In this document: positions 1-7,533 of the stretch, piece by piece
How positions within the stretch are numbered: position 1 is the first letter of the stretch
Layout: each line of letters begins with the position of its first letter
Assembly: GCA_010093685.1 (NCBI GenBank)
Contig: MU006229.1
Span: forward strand, 763,187-773,990
Length of the DNA: 10,804 nucleotides
Source of the DNA: Ophiobolus disseminans
Taxonomy: Eukaryota > Ascomycota > Dothideomycetes > Pleosporales > Phaeosphaeriaceae
Direction: 5' to 3'
Program-made: the position numbers and the translations under genes
Notes under the pieces: model-generated
Database searches by the model: none
What the model was told of the DNA's origin: nothing
What the model saw: only the letters and a program-made list of their open reading frames with translations

Positions 1-708
1 ATCTACTGCCTCTGCTGCTGCTTCATTTGCTCTCTCTACTAGGAGCACTAGCTGTCGCCTTTTTAGGTCGTTTTGGCGTTGAGTAGCTGTTACTTTGTCT
101 TTGCGCTATTGGTGCTGTTGATGCTGTTGCTGCTGCTACTGCTGCTGCTAAGGTAGTACAGACTGTGCAGCTGTACAAAGCCCTATAGCTTCAGCATATG
201 TCTTCTTTCCTGCTAACTTTGCAGAGTTTGTAGCAGTTACAGTATTGCTTGTAGCCTTTAGCACGTGTTCTTTTAGAGCTTGGATCTCCTTTGCTAGCTC
301 TTTTGTAGCTACTAGAGCTAACTCTGCTTTCCCCTACTGTACAGACTTTGCCTGCTCAAGAAGCTCTCTTGTTGTACTTTCTGCTATAGCGTCTTTTCTC
401 TCTGCTAGCTTTAGAGCCTCTTGAAATGCTTTTATGCCTTGAGAGATGCAGTATAGCCATCTTGTTTTCTAAAAAGGTACGTCCTAAGCTAGTACCTCCT
501 GCTGTTGTTTCTGTGGAGAGCGCTGATCGAGTGTTCGTTTTTTGCTTGGTTTTTGCTTTAGAGGCTGCTTAGCTAGCTCATCTTGGCTGCTTTCTGTTTC
601 ATCCTCTTCTTCTGACAACAGTACATCTATCTCCATTCCGCTAGGTTGTATAGCGTGCTGAGTTACACGTGCTTGTGGAGATCCTGTAGGGAGAATAGTA
701 GAAGCCAT
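1..708 (-). pseudogene. LINE ORF1 (gag-like) N-terminal part, decayed, copy A
   Basis: ORF1 of a LINE encodes a nucleic-acid-binding protein that packages the element RNA. The start ATG is at 708-706 (minus), and 74 codons are open (484-708): a hydrophilic, acidic stretch (SEEEDETESSQDE) followed by a Lys/Gln-rich stretch (KQKPSKKR). The same frame continues beyond a TAG near 484 with only scattered TAG/TAA stops, and gives a charged, probably coiled-coil region (KAELALVATKELAKEIQALK) and a Gln-rich tract from CAG/CAA codons around 110-155. The equivalent frame at 10021-10728 matches without any indel. The start codon is kept here but lost in the right-hand copy. The open 74-codon piece is a remnant, not an independent small gene. 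Confidence 0.8.
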
Positions 709-724
709 AGTAGGCTTAGTAGCT

Positions 725-757
725 GTATGTATGTATGTATGTATGCGTGTGTGTGTG
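725..757. repeat. TATG/TG microsatellite in LINE 5' UTR
   Basis: Five GTAT/TATG units are followed by a short GT run. The tract lies just upstream of the ORF1 start on the minus strand. A longer, differently arranged tract occupies the same place at 10745-10804, so the array belongs to the LINE leader and has changed length since the copies separated. Confidence 0.9.
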
Positions 758-1246
758 AAATTCCTTCTCTTTTATTTCCGCCACAAAATGAGTAGAGAAA
801 TGACTAAAAGAGAGCTTGTTTTTGCACTAAGTAGAGTTACCTAGGGTCTACTAGCTTCTGCAGGCTTGAAAAACAAGAAAAAAGAGAAGCTCTGTTTTAC
901 TTCTCCTTCTTCTCTTCCTCTCCTTACTGGCTGTACTAGTCAACCTCTAGGGAGAGTAAGGAGTCTAGATAGCAGAAAATAGAGCAAAAAGGCAGTTTTG
1001 TGTGTTTGTTGCTGTTGTTGGGTATCTGAAATCTGATAAGATAAGGGTAGTCTGTGCGCTGAATACGAGAACTCTGAACAAGAAGAACAGCAGGTTTGCA
1101 CCTAGCTGCACTTCTCGACCACGAGCCTAGAGGCTGTGGGAACAGAGGAAAGTGTGGTGTACAATAGGTTGAGATGGATTCTGATGGTTTTGGGATGCCA
1201 GAGGCGCTAGAGCAAGCGCGCTGGGTAGGCCCAAAGTTGGTGTTTT
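758..1246 (-). other. LINE 5' UTR, copy A
   Basis: This roughly 490-bp stretch has no supported coding frame. Its reverse complement aligns along nearly its whole length with 4413-4900: shared blocks include the stretch before AGAGCTTGTTTTTGCAC, a block around AGAGCCTAGAGGCT and a terminal block GTTTTGGGATGCC through CCAAAGTTGG. Both copies sit immediately upstream of a LINE ORF1 start, so it is read as the element leader. LINE leaders usually contain an internal promoter; I see no motif here that proves one. Confidence 0.65.
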
Positions 1247-1252
1247 TTTTTT
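1243..1252. repeat. T10 homopolymer at LINE/copia junction
   Basis: Ten consecutive T residues sit exactly where the LINE 5' UTR similarity ends and copia similarity begins. The inverted counterpart near 4412 has only three, followed directly by copia linker sequence. The run marks a junction scar, either a slipped tract or an inserted poly(A) read on the minus strand. Confidence 0.7.
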
Positions 1253-2770
1253 CTACCTACATGTTAAAGCAAGCTTAAGAACTATCCTATAGGAGATTTC
1301 TTCAAGAAAGCTAAAGAAGATTACCTAACCAGCTATCAGCAGATAAGATTATAGTTAGAGGTTCCTAAACAGTTAATTAAGCTAACAGAACAATAGATAC
1401 TAGACTGCATGTAGGTGTACACCTACAAGCTCAACAAGGAGCATAACTTTGTTAAGTGCAAGGCACGCCTAGTTGTACGAGGAGACTAGCAGAGAAATAT
1501 TACCTCGCAGGACACGTACGCAGCGACACTTGCAAGCTAGTTATTTAGAATGCTTATAGTAATTGCCGCTAAACACGATCTTAAGCTAACACAATACAAT
1601 GTCACAAACGCCTTTGTACACGCGAGCATTAACTGCGAGATATACATAAGAATACCACGAGGATATTAAAAGCCTAGGACAGTTCTAAAGGTCTAAAAGG
1701 CCCTCTACGGACTGCGAGTGTTACCTCTACTCTAGCAGAAGGAGTTCACTTCAACACTCAAAGGACTAGGTTTTGACAGCGTCCCGCACGAGCCCTGCTG
1801 CATAATTAAGAACAGTATTATTATCTTCTTTTACGTTAATGATATCATCGTCGCGTACAACGCGCGTTAGAGAGGCAAGACTAATTAGATTATTAGCTGC
1901 CTAAAGGAGAAATACACGCTAACTAGAGGAGACGACCTCTAATAGTTCCTAGGAGTTAAGATTATAAGAGAAAGAGACTAGCGCCTAATATATTTGTCGC
2001 AGGCTGCGTACGCTAAAAAGATAGCCGTCTAATCGACTGTTATAACGTACGACACGATACGCCTATAGCCCTTACTAAGCTACAGCCCTTACAAAAACTT
2101 GCTAGTCTGTTGTAAATTAATAAGTATTAGCGCAAGGTTAGATCTCTCCTCTTTGCTACAGTCACGACTAGACCTAATATCGCCTTTGCAACGTCACGAC
2201 TAGCGCGCTTCCTATTAAATCCTAGTTAGGATTACTACAACGCTGCTAACCGCGTGTTACTCTATCTATTAGAGACAAGGTAGAGGGCACTAAAACTTAG
2301 AGGCGACAGACTGCAGATAGCGAGCGACGCGTCGTTTGCAGACAATACAATCGACAGAAAGAGCTTACAGGGTTACGCGATTAAGCTGTTTAGAGGAATA
2401 ATCGCCTAGAGAGCGAGTAAGCAGGACATAGTCACAACATTAACAACTAAGGCTAAGTTACTCGCGCTATCGCAGGTGGCAAAGGAGGGCCTATTTATAT
2501 TACGCCTCCTTAGGGAGCTTAAAGTCTTGCTACCTAAGTTAGCAATTACGATCGAGTGCGACAATACGCAGACAATACGCCTCGTTAACTAGGAGATGTA
2601 CAAGCTGCAGACTAAGCTGCGACACGTGGATATCTACAACTACTAGCTATGATAGGAAAGATCTGTAGGGAAACTTAAGGTAGAGTACGTATAGTTAGCA
2701 CAGATGATCGCCAACGGCTTCACGAAGGCCCTTCTAGCAATTAAGTGGATAGAATTCCTTAATTAGGTTT
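1251..2770 (+). pseudogene. copia pol: reverse transcriptase and RNase H, decayed
   Basis: The frame shows the conserved RVT_2 blocks in order: KARLVVRGD near 1460, NAFVHA near 1606, KALYGLR near 1700, the catalytic box at 1832-1843 and FLGVKI near 1950. After at least one frameshift around 2000-2070 the RNase H domain follows, with SDASFAD near 2323, CDNTQT near 2557 and RHVDIYNY near 2620. The RT catalytic box reads YVND instead of YVDD (AAT at 1838-1840). The RNase H Glu pair, normally TEAE, reads TKAK (AAG at 2449-2451 and 2455-2457). Many TAG/TAA stops, and one TGA near 2650, interrupt the frame. RT copies element RNA into DNA and RNase H removes the template; this copy can do neither. 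Confidence 0.9.
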
Positions 2771-3035
2771 GCCTTGTTGAGCTGAGCGATCGTTGTATTA
2801 ATACCAACGCTCGCCTCTATAAAAAACAGAGGCAACTTGACTGCGAGGGCCTCTAGGAGTCTACTTTAAGAACAGTCTCTTAACTCGCAATCTACGCAAG
2901 GATCTCCTAGAAGCGTCACTTCCGCATAGGCCTATCTACCTAGCTAAAGCTGCGTTAACTAGAGCGACTAGATACTTGCGCGCACGATCTATATCATAAG
3001 GAGCTAGCTTACACAACGTCTAAGCTAAAGAGGTG
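2771..3035 (+). other. copia-1 pol tail and 3' non-coding segment
   Basis: No convincing domain is visible after the RNase H end (FTKALLAIK motif near 2717-2745). A loosely open frame continues a short way, as in copia C-termini, and then the sequence leads to the polypurine tract. I see no separate gene here. Confidence 0.5.
3020..3035 (+). promoter_or_regulatory. Polypurine tract of copia-1
   Basis: CTAAGCTAAAGAGGTG lies immediately before the LTR start TGTTAGA. Nearly the same string, CTAAGCTAAGAGGGTG, precedes the LTR of the minus-strand copia (reverse complement of 6593-6608). Position and purine content fit the plus-strand priming site of LTR retrotransposons. Confidence 0.75.
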
Positions 3036-3250
3036 TGTTAGATAGCAGATCGACCTAAGGTAGACTGTAGAGGTCGGAAATCAGGACTATAGCAGGCTCA
3101 GCTAATTAGGAGTCACTAGACTTAGCACAGACAGATCTCAGCTAAAATCAGATAAGCGAGGTCGACAGACAACACAAGCAACCACTACTTAAGATTATTA
3201 ATCTATCTACAATTCCATCGTCCCTATTAAAGACTACTGTAAATCTAACA
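3036..3250 (+). repeat. 3' LTR of copia-1
   Basis: The 215-bp segment starts TGTTAGATAG and ends GTAAATCTAACA, so its ends are the inverted repeat TGTTAGA/TCTAACA with canonical TG...CA. It follows the RNase H region and a polypurine tract. At 3251 the sequence switches at once to the opposite-strand copia fragment. No partner 5' LTR is in the window. A target-site duplication cannot be tested because the element's other end is missing. Confidence 0.8.
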
Positions 3251-4412
3251 TGTCTACATAAAAGAAGATAATAATGCTGTTCTTAATTATGCAACAAGGC
3301 TCGTAAGAGACGCGTGTAAAGCTAAGGTCTTTAAGAGCTGTTGTAAACTCCCTCTGCTAGAGCATAGGTAAGATGCGCAATCTATACAAGGCCTTCTAAA
3401 CCTTAAGGATAATACCTATCTTCTAGTATCCTTTAGGCATCCCTATATAGATCTCCCTATCTATAATAGCATAAACAAATGCGTTTGTAACGTTATATTG
3501 CTTAAGTTCTAGGTTGTGCTTAGCTGAAATTGCTATAAGCATGCGAAATAATCTGCTAGCTAGGGTAGCTGCATAGGTGTCTTAGGAAGAGATCTATCTC
3601 TGTTAGTCTCCTCTAACTACAAGGCGTGCCTTGCACTTAATAAATTAATAATCCTTGTTAAACTTGTAGGTGTATACCTACATGCAGTCTAGAACCTAGT
3701 AACCTATTAGTCTGATTAAGGCATAGGATACTTCTCTCTATAATTCTATCTTTTGATAGCTTGCTAAATAGTTGCGTTCTGCTTCTTTAAATAGCTCTTC
3801 TATTAGGTGTTCTTTAAGCTTAGTCTTATAAGTTAGTAGAGGTAGAAGCTAACTACAGTGTAGCTTAATGCCTAAGGTAAGCAGCCTCTTTACCTTAGCC
3901 TTGTTAACCACTTCTCCTTTATGTTAACTAACATGTCTAGCCTAAGTTCCTGCTATAAAGGCAGCTGCCTATAGGACAGTCTTAGATAAGCATAACTGCG
4001 TTAATCCTGTTGCCTTGTTTAGGGTTAACATTGTAGCTAGTGATGCAGCTAGTAGTAGTAGTGATAGTAGAGGTGTTAGGTATATGCCTATAATCTTCCT
4101 TCCTTAGTAATAGCTAGGTAGATTAGTCTCTTCTTAAGCTGTTGAGTCTTTAGTAGTGTTATTCTTAAAGAGGGATTTAACCTCTAGATTAATTAGTAGT
4201 GTTAGAAGCTCTATAGTCTTAACATAAGTTGCAATCTCTTCTAGTGTACTATGCATAAGGTTGTCTATTAGGTCCTTAGTCTTGCTATTAAATACTAAGT
4301 GCTTATTAAACACAACGTCGCGTGTGCTAATAACCTTAGCTATAGATAGTATCTAGATACGATAGATGTTAGATAATCTGTATCTAACTAGGTAGCTAAC
4401 CTAAGCCTTAGC
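3251..4412 (-). mobile_element. copia pol fragment, inverted (copia-2)
   Basis: The reverse complement aligns with copia-1 from about 1251 to 1841: both contain the block GACTGCATGTAGGT leading to CACCTACAAG, and AGTGCAAGGCACGCC. The fragment is longer at its 5' side, from about 3850 to 4412. It is cut on one side by the LTR end of copia-1 and on the other by a LINE leader, with no LTR of its own. Confidence 0.85.
3251..4412 (-). pseudogene. copia pol: post-integrase linker and N-terminal RT, decayed
   Basis: Near the 5' end (about 4300-4410, minus) the frame shows SNIYRIW, IPS and STRDVVF, matching the conserved block just after integrase in copia Pol (IYRVWIPS...RTRDV). A low-complexity linker with TAG stops follows, then RT blocks (QYNVTNAFV near 3490, EIYIGMPKGY near 3440). 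The fragment stops at FYVD near 3251-3262, inside the catalytic YVDD. Frameshifts and TAG/TAA stops make it non-functional. It cannot produce RT because the catalytic core and everything after it are absent. Confidence 0.8.
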
Positions 4413-4936
4413 AAACACCAACTTTAGGCCCACCTAGCGCGCTTAAACTAGCGCCTTCGGCATCCCAAAACTATTAAAATCCATTTTAGACTATCGCGAA
4501 ACAACCTTCCCTCTGTTCCTAGAGCCTCTAGGCTAGGGGTTAAGGAGTGCAGCTAGGTACAAATCTGCTGCCCTTATTGTTCAGAGCCTCCGTGTTCCGC
4601 GCATAGACCGCGTGCTTATCTTATTAGCACTGCAAACACTACAAACACTAAGTGCGCACCTAGCTGCCTTTTTGCTCTGTTTTCTGCAATCTACTCTTCC
4701 TTCTCTCCCTAGAGGTCAACTAGTACAGCTAGTAAGAAAAGAAAGAAGAGGAGGAGAAGTAAAACAGGGTACTCCTTTTACTTGTTTTTTAGTTCTAAAA
4801 AGCCTATAGAGAATTAAGGTAACTCTACTTGTGCAAAAACAAGCTCTCTTTTAGTTATTTCCTGTCACTACCTAATTAAAGAGAAGGAATTTCTTTACAC
4901 ACTATAGAGGCATTAGACGCGAAATACACACGCAGT
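4413..4936 (+). other. LINE 5' UTR, copy B
   Basis: The leader aligns in reverse complement with 758-1246. It contains a 65-codon open stretch (4612-4809) with no similarity to anything I recognise; since the same stretch is leader on the left arm, I treat it as chance. The TG microsatellite of copies A and D is almost absent here, with only a short ACACAC remnant around 4893-4932. Confidence 0.65.
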
Positions 4937-6395
4937 ATGTCTGCTGCTGCAGGGGCAGAGCTATATAAGCTTAAGCCTTCTCTCTACTACAAAGGCACAG
5001 AGGAGGAGGATGCTATGTACATAGACTTAGCTTCTAAAGAAGACGAAAGTAGCTAAGATAAACTACAAGCTATAGAGATAGCTTCACTAAGACAAAGTAA
5101 CAAAAAGCGAACACGAGAATAACGCTCTCTAAAGAAACAACAGTAATAACTGCTAGTACAGAATGCAGTTGTATCCTCTTAAAAGGCAAGATAGGAGTAC
5201 CTTATTGCACAGGGAGTATAAGCCTTTGAAGAAGCTCTTTAAGTTGTTTAAGGCTAAAATGCAGAAGCAGAAACAGCAACAAGAGACCTTATTGCTTAAG
5301 CTAGCCTAGTGCAGTAAGGTAAGGCAGAATTAGCTCTAGCAGTTACAAAAGAGCTAGCAAAGGAATTCTAAACTTTTAAAGCAAGCAAACCCTGCAAAGA
5401 AGACATATACAGAAGCTATAGGGAACACTGCAGCTACACACCGAAACAAGACCTCTCTCTTAGAAAGACCTACCTATGCGTCGCTACCTAGCAATTAGCA
5501 GCAGAACTATAAGAACAACAACAATAAGAGAAATGCAGATAAAGCAACTGTAGCCTAATACAAGAAGAAGAAACAGATAAGAGAACTAGTACTACTAGTT
5601 AGCGAAGCAGGAGTTATAGCAGCAGAGGCAATTAATCCTCTAGCACAGCGAAATGCTGTTAATACTGCGCTCTAAATAGTGTTAAACTCTACAGCAGTAG
5701 TTGCAAACATCCGCCTTACAGTAAAAAAGAATCTAATTCTTACTACTACAAGTAACTTCACTGCTAAGTTTTTTCTACAGCACGCAGACCTATAGCAACT
5801 AGTAGTATAGGTTAGCTGCAAAGGTATGCAGAAACAAGAAGAGTAGATACAGGTAATTGCACATAGAGTCTATATGCACCTAGAATTTATTAACTCTTCT
5901 GCAGAGCTTAAAGCAGAAATTAAGACCTTTAATAACATAACTATTAAAGGCAACCCTAGATAGCTAGCAAAGCGCGAGAAACTTAAGAATGCACATCTTC
6001 TACCTCTATATTAAAGGTACACCTCTATTGTCTTTGTAGTAGAAAGTGAAGAAGAACGCTAAAAGCTTCTAGCTTAAAGACAAATTAACGTTGCAGGAAG
6101 CATTGCTTACCTAGCTAAATACTAAGATGTCTCCCTAAAGACCTAATGCTAGAGCTGCTTTAAGCTTAGGCACAACAGACAAATGTACAAAAGCAGAGGC
6201 TATAAGTTCTATATAGAACGGCATTACACAAAAGACTACCTAAGCTATATAGAATGTAAAGTTATAGGAAAAATGTGCATACACTAGAAGCCTAGCTGCA
6301 TAAACTGCTTAGGAGAACATACAGCTACAAGCAGACAGTGTACTTACTTAAGTAACACTAGTAAATCTACCTTAGCTAACTCTTCTCTATGTTAG
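4937..6395 (+). pseudogene. LINE ORF1 (gag-like), full-length but decayed, copy B
   Basis: The ATG at 4937 begins MSAAAGAELYKLKPSLYY, then an acidic patch and a basic patch (SNKKRTRE) as in copy A. A frameshift near 5365-5375, beside a deletion of about 45 bp relative to copy A, moves the frame before KKTYTEAIG. The central domain (IQVIAHRVYMH ... IKTFN ... TIKGNPR, 5850-5960) matches 9604-9831 closely. C-terminal zinc knuckles lie at about 6145-6340; only some ligands survive, as several Cys and His codons became Tyr (TGC to TAC, CAC to TAC), while the last knuckle CINCLGEHTATSRQC remains. The stop is TAG at 6393-6395. The span of 1459 nt is not a multiple of three. Confidence 0.85.
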
Positions 6396-6592
6396 TGTTA
6401 GATTTAATAAGGTATTAAAACCTAATAATAGATAAGATAAATTAATAATAATGTGTTGTATTGTGTTGTTCTCTAGTTAAGTGCGGAGTTTAACTAGGTG
6501 TTAGATCTAGTACTAGTGTGCTAAGGCGCTTGTGCCGGCCCCTTCTATTTCTTTTAGTGTTAGTAGCCTTACAGCACCCCTAATATCTAACA
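6396..6592 (-). repeat. 3' LTR of copia-3
   Basis: The 197-bp segment reads, on the minus strand, TGTTAGATATTAGGGG to ATTAAATCTAACA, so it has the same TGTTAGA/TCTAACA ends as the LTR at 3036-3250. The interiors do not obviously align, so the two LTRs belong to different subfamilies or are very diverged. The 5 bp left of it are GTTAG; the matching target duplication would lie beyond the missing 5' LTR. Confidence 0.85.
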
Positions 6593-6608
6593 CACCCTCT
6601 TAGCTTAG
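6593..6608 (-). promoter_or_regulatory. Polypurine tract of copia-3
   Basis: Read on the minus strand the string is CTAAGCTAAGAGGGTG, directly before the LTR. It differs by little from the tract at 3020-3035, which supports both assignments. Confidence 0.75.
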
Positions 6609-6925
6609 ATGTATTTGCAAGCTAGTAACCTTAGGTGATAATAAGGTCCTTAAGTTTTGCTTAAAGTTCTTCTAATAGTGCCTTCTTAGTTACCTTATGT
6701 AGTAATACCTTAACTAATCTAACTTAATAAAGGAAGTTTAGTCACTTGTTGCCTAGCAACACCTTAGTGAAGCTATCCGCTATTATTTCCGATAATTAAA
6801 TGTATTCTACAGTAATCTTTCCACTTGCAACCTCCTGTCTTATCTAGTAGTTGTAGATGTCTACATACCTAAGCTTTGTTTAAAGCTTTAATATCTCTTT
6901 TGTAACTAGTCTAATATTCTACATG
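6609..6925 (-). pseudogene. copia RNase H C-terminus and pol tail, decayed
   Basis: The minus-strand frame from 6925 reads NIRLVTKEI, then RYVDIYNY followed by TAG (expected Trp), VASGKITVEYI, and ADSFTKVLLGNK. This is the C-terminal end of copia RNase H and matches copia-1 at 2570-2745 residue by residue. The N-terminal catalytic residues are absent because the LINE poly(A) joins here. Stops are TAG, TAA and TGA. Confidence 0.85.
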
Positions 6926-6933
6926 TTTTTTTT
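6926..6933 (-). repeat. LINE poly(A) tail
   Basis: Eight T residues on the plus strand are the A8 end of the minus-strand LINE. Copia RNase H coding sequence starts immediately outside it (ACATGTAGAATATTAG on the minus strand). Confidence 0.75.
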
Positions 6934-7169
6934 ATATTATTTACATTGCACTACCTATTGCTAGCATAAATACAATGAAGCTCATGCAGTCCTAGGGACT
7001 ATAGAGCGCTGCGCATACCTTGCTAATCTCTCTTTTCTAGAGTCTACGCTTAGTGCTATTAGCTGCAGTCTTTCACCTGCGTTGTGCATTCCTGCCTATT
7101 CTCTCTTTCTATCTTTCTTTGCGATTTTGTCGTTGTTATATGCCCTTAGAGGGCTCCTGCTGCTAGCAG
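6934..7169 (-). other. LINE 3' UTR
   Basis: These 236 bp lie between the ORF2 stop (TAG at 7172-7170, minus) and the poly(A). No reading frame or hairpin stands out. A purine-rich stretch (AAGAAAGATAGAAAGAGAG) lies near 7100-7120 on the minus strand. Confidence 0.65.
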
Positions 7170-7533
7170 CTATCTTACTATAGCAATCTCTGTTTTCCTT
7201 AAGAAGTCTATTAACGCAGCACTTCCCTTTGCAGTACTAAATAGCTGTTGTAGCGTTAGAGTAGGCACGTCTAGTGTGTTTAACATCATTTTCCTCTCTT
7301 CTGTATAGTGCTTACAGTGTAGGAGAAGGTGTTCTAGCGTCTGTAGGGCCCTGCAACTGCTAAAGCATTCTCCCTTGTCGTCCTTGCCTATAGCCCTAGA
7401 AAATTGCTTAAAGAAGCCCTTTCCTAGCTTAAGCTGGTAGTAGGCAGCTAGCACTCTCCTTAAGCTAGAGAGTAGCTGCATCTTGTACGCGATTTTTGGC
7501 CTTTCTTGTATAGCCTTGCTGTAGGCCCAAAAC
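7170..7533 (-). pseudogene. LINE ORF2 C-terminal fragment with CCHC zinc finger
   Basis: The open part (7170-7481) reads MQLLSSLRRVLAAYYQLKLG and continues with GKGFFKQFSRAIGK, then CFSSCRALQTLEHLLLHC and KHYTEERK. The spacing Cys-X3-Cys-X7-His-X4-Cys after a GHGFF-like motif is the typical C-terminal zinc finger of LINE ORF2 proteins of the Tad1/I/Jockey type, downstream of RT and RNase H. The frame extends upstream to about 7530 (AYSKAIQERPK) and ends against copia. The Met at 7481 is internal, not a true start. This piece has fewer stops than its neighbours, so it may be a younger insertion. Confidence 0.8.

Larger units (their letters stand above)
1..1246 (-). mobile_element. LINE copy A, 5' end (Tad1-like non-LTR retrotransposon)
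   Basis: This is the 5' end of a non-LTR retrotransposon read on the minus strand, cut by the left window edge. It holds the N-terminal half of ORF1 (1-708) and a 5' UTR (709 to about 1246). Family identity comes from collinearity with 10021-10804, where the same ORF1 continues into CCHC knuckles and an ORF2 endonuclease. The 5' limit near 1246 is where similarity to the UTR of the inverted copy at 4413-4936 stops and copia sequence starts. The Tad1-like label is inferred from ORF1/ORF2 organisation and fungal context; the reverse transcriptase is not present to confirm the clade. Confidence 0.8.
1..1841 (+). repeat. Left arm of composite inverted repeat
   Basis: This arm pairs, as reverse complement, with 3251 to about 5660. 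Three blocks align: LINE ORF1 (1-708 with 4937-5660), LINE 5' UTR (about 750-1246 with 4413-4910) and copia linker/RT (1251-1841 with 3251 to about 3850). The arms are imperfect, by eye around three quarters to four fifths identical, with a roughly 560-bp gap in the left arm at 1246/1251. Confidence 0.8.
1251..3250 (+). mobile_element. Ty1/copia retrotransposon 3' half with 3' LTR (copia-1)
   Basis: This is a 5'-truncated plus-strand copia element: late pol linker, reverse transcriptase, RNase H, a short non-coding tail, polypurine tract and 3' LTR. No gag, protease, integrase or 5' LTR is present on its left; it starts directly against the LINE leader. Compared with the inverted copia copy at 3251-4412 it lacks about 560 bp of the linker between integrase and RT. 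Confidence 0.85.
3251..5660 (-). repeat. Right arm of composite inverted repeat
   Basis: This is the counterpart of 1-1841. It carries more TpA dinucleotides than the left arm at shared sites (for example GATTTTAATAG here against GATTCTGATGG on the left, read on the LINE-antisense strand). It keeps about 560 bp of copia linker that the left arm lacks. Confidence 0.8.
4413..6395 (+). mobile_element. LINE copy B: 5' UTR and ORF1
   Basis: A plus-strand LINE of the same family as copies A and D, present from its leader to the end of ORF1. ORF2 is missing because a copia LTR begins at 6396, directly after the ORF1 stop codon. Confidence 0.85.
6396..6925 (-). mobile_element. copia 3' end with 3' LTR (copia-3)
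   Basis: A minus-strand copia remnant: end of RNase H, short tail, polypurine tract and LTR. It begins directly after the ORF1 stop of LINE copy B, so insertion separated ORF1 from ORF2. On its 5' side it is interrupted by the poly(A) end of a LINE at 6926. Its gag/protease portion may be the segment at 7534-8636. Confidence 0.85.
6926..7533 (-). mobile_element. 5'-truncated LINE 3' end with poly(A) (LINE copy C)
   Basis: About 600 bp of LINE 3' end: C-terminal ORF2, 3' UTR and a terminal A8 (T8 at 6926-6933 on plus). It is flanked on both sides by minus-strand copia sequence: RNase H end to its left, protease to its right. This is the expected look of a target-primed, 5'-truncated insertion. 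A rearrangement could give the same picture, since the copia segment between protease and RNase H is missing rather than merely split. Confidence 0.75.

Noticed and set aside
1168..1245. Short open frame starting MDSDGFGMPEALEQ and leading towards copia pol
   Set aside because: Considered as an integrase end, but it does not match the residues expected just before the IYRIWIPS block and behaves as LINE leader in both arms; on the left it runs into T10 instead of pol.
4612..4809. 65-codon open frame on plus, Leu-rich at its N-terminus
   Set aside because: It lies in the LINE 5' UTR; the inverted copy at 758-1246 does not keep the frame, and there is no recognisable domain.
7170..7481. A stand-alone 103-residue zinc-finger protein gene
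   Set aside because: The Cys/His spacing and the GKGFF motif identify it as the C-terminus of a LINE ORF2; the frame extends upstream of the Met and is followed by a 3' UTR and poly(A).
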